DNA from: Burkholderiales bacterium
GTDB taxonomy: Bacteria > Pseudomonadota > Gammaproteobacteria > Burkholderiales > Burkholderiaceae_C
NCBI GenBank assembly: GCA_011391855.1
Contig: JAABPT010000428.1
Span: 1-15,657, forward strand
Direction: 5' to 3'
Length of the DNA stretch: 15,657 nucleotides
In this document: positions 14,414 to 15,657 of the stretch, piece after piece
How the letters are laid out: each line of letters opens with the position of its first letter
Position numbering within the stretch: the stretch's first letter is position 1
Translations under genes and position numbers: made by a program
The notes under the pieces: model-generated
The model's input: only the letters and a program-made list of their open reading frames with translations
What the model was told of the DNA's origin: nothing
The model's database searches: none

Positions 14414-15657
14414 TCATCGGTCCGCAGGGACTGATCTGCGTCCGGCCTCAGCATCCGCCACGGTGAGGGCGGTCATGTTGACGATGCGCCGCACGGTGGC
14501 CGAGGCGGTGAGTACATGCACCGGCTTGGCCGCACCCAGCAGCACCGGGCCGATGGCAATGCCGCCGCCGGCAGCCGTCTTGAGCAGGTTGTAGGCGATG
14601 TTCGCGGCGTCGATGTTGGGCAGTACCAGCAGGTTGGCTTCACCCTGCAGGGTGCTGCGCGGCATCAGCTTGTGGCGCGCGGCGGCGTCCAGCGCAACGT
14701 CGCCGTGCATCTCGCCGTCCACCTGCAGCCAGGCGGCTTGCTCGCGCAGCAGGGCCAGGGTGCGCCGCATCTTCAGCGCACTGGGGTGGTCGCTGGTGCC
14801 GAAATTGGAATGCGACAGCAGCGCCGCCCGCGGTTCGATGCCGAAACGCTGCATCTCCTCGGCCGCCATGGCGGTGATCTCGGCCAGTTCCTCGGCGCTG
14901 GGGTCGGCGTTGACGTGGGTGTCGACCAGGAACACCTGGCGCCCGGGCAGCACCAGCCCGTTCATGCAGGCGTAGACCTGCACGTCCTGCGTGGTGCGCG
15001 GGCTGCCGCCCTGGCGCTTGCCGATAACCTGGTCGATGTAATGCAGGTGGTTGGCCGTCGTGCCCCAGGTGCCGCACAGCAGGCCGTCGACCTGGCCCTT
15101 GTGCAGCAGCATGGCGCCGATCAGCGTGAGGCGGCGCCGCATCTCGATCTTGGCCACCTGCACCGTGACGCCCTTGCGTTCGGTCATGCCGTGGTAGGTC
15201 ATCCAGAAATCGCGGTAGCGCTCGTCGTGCTCGACGTTCACCACGTCGTAGTCTGCGCCCTCCTTCAGCCGCAAGCCGAAAGCCTGGGCGCGGGCGGAAA
15301 TCACCGCCGGGCGGCCGATCAGCGTCGGCCGCGCCAGGCCTTCGTCGACCACCACCTGCACGGCGCGCAGCACACGCTCGTCCTCGCCCTCGGCGTAGGC
15401 CACGCGCTTGTGCTGCGCGCGCTTGGCGAGCATGAAGATCGGCTTCATCGTCGTGCCCGAGGCATAGACGAAGGTCTTGAGCTTCTCGCGGTAGGCCATC
15501 AGGTCGGTGATCGGCCGCGTGGCCACGCCCGACTCGGCCGCAGCGCGCGCCACCGCCGGCGCGATCTTCTCCATCAACCGGTGGTCGAAGGGCTTGGGGA
15601 TCAGGTAGTCGGGCCCGAAGCTCAGGTTCGCGCCGGCATAAGCCGCGGCCACCACGT
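14414..15657 (-). CDS. maeB: NADP-dependent malic enzyme, C-terminal part (5'-truncated by window edge)
   Basis: Oxidative decarboxylation of malate to pyruvate with NADP, supplying NADPH and pyruvate; cytosolic. The 5' end lies beyond the right edge, so about 413 residues of a protein usually near 750-770 are present. The first 60 residues or so (AYAGANLSFGPDYLIPKPFD, MEKIAPAVARAAAESGVA) are the end of the malic enzyme NAD-binding domain. The rest is the phosphotransacetylase-like domain found in MaeB proteins: KRVAYAEGEDERVLRAVQ, DGLLCGTWGTT, LSHSNFGTSDHPSALKMR and VLPNIDAANIAYNLLK. In MaeB this domain is regulatory (acetyl-CoA response in E. coli) rather than a working phosphotransacetylase. 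Ends at TGA 14414-14416; no promoter is in view. Confidence 0.93.
   Translation of the reverse strand, partial: VVAAAYAGANLSFGPDYLIPKPFDHRLMEKIAPAVARAAAESGVATRPITDLMAYREKLKTFVYASGTTMKPIFMLAKRAQHKRVAYAEGEDERVLRAVQVVVDEGLARPTLIGRPAVISARAQAFGLRLKEGADYDVVNVEHDERYRDFWMTYHGMTERKGVTVQVAKIEMRRRLTLIGAMLLHKGQVDGLLCGTWGTTANHLHYIDQVIGKRQGGSPRTTQDVQVYACMNGLVLPGRQVFLVDTHVNADPSAEELAEITAMAAEEMQRFGIEPRAALLSHSNFGTSDHPSALKMRRTLALLREQAAWLQVDGEMHGDVALDAAARHKLMPRSTLQGEANLLVLPNIDAANIAYNLLKTAAGGGIAIGPVLLGAAKPVHVLTASATVRRIVNMTALTVADAEAGRRSVPADR

Overview
The window looks like a chromosomal segment of a high-GC betaproteobacterium, probably Burkholderiales of the Rubrivivax/Leptothrix/Variovorax kind. This is inferred from the very GC-rich third codon positions, the lptD-surA-rsmA cluster with amgK divergent from it, a MaeB-type malic enzyme and the style of the protein sequences. 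No database search was possible. There are 13 well-supported or probable protein genes (two cut by the window edges), one doubtful small ORF, and no rRNA, tRNA, CRISPR array, insertion sequence or phage gene. No stretch longer than 300 bases lacks a gene.

Left part (1-4729): the 3' part of an exonuclease III gene; a free-standing ferritin-like/rubrerythrin-like diiron protein with a dyad-symmetric element upstream; a convergent enoyl-CoA hydratase-fold gene whose active-site residues are those of a dienoyl-CoA isomerase; and, divergent from it by only 20 bp, a monoacylglycerol-lipase-like hydrolase whose stop overlaps the start of an M20 metallopeptidase (ATGA).

Middle part (4793-13140): an envelope block. 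On the minus strand, amgK (cell-wall sugar recycling kinase), an MsbA-type ABC exporter and a DedA membrane protein run head to tail. On the plus strand, lptD (LPS insertion at the outer membrane), surA (periplasmic chaperone that assembles LptD and other barrels) and rsmA (16S rRNA dimethyltransferase) form a compact operon. Two usual partners are missing from their expected places: murU beside amgK, and pdxA between surA and rsmA.

Right part (13141-15657): a bidirectional terminator follows rsmA. Then, on the minus strand, comes a small accessory module: a secreted RNase Sa/barnase-type ribonuclease with its barstar-type inhibitor directly downstream, and an uncertain 63-codon ORF beyond it. 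The window ends in the C-terminal, phosphotransacetylase-like half of an NADP-malic enzyme.

Most of the window is ordinary housekeeping. The parts that reward a second look are the RNase/barstar module with its contrasting ribosome binding sites and orphan downstream ORF, the 12-bp hairpin against the ABC exporter start codon, the cysteine pattern of LptD, and the active site of the hydratase-fold enzyme. I saw no convincing evidence for a wholly new system.
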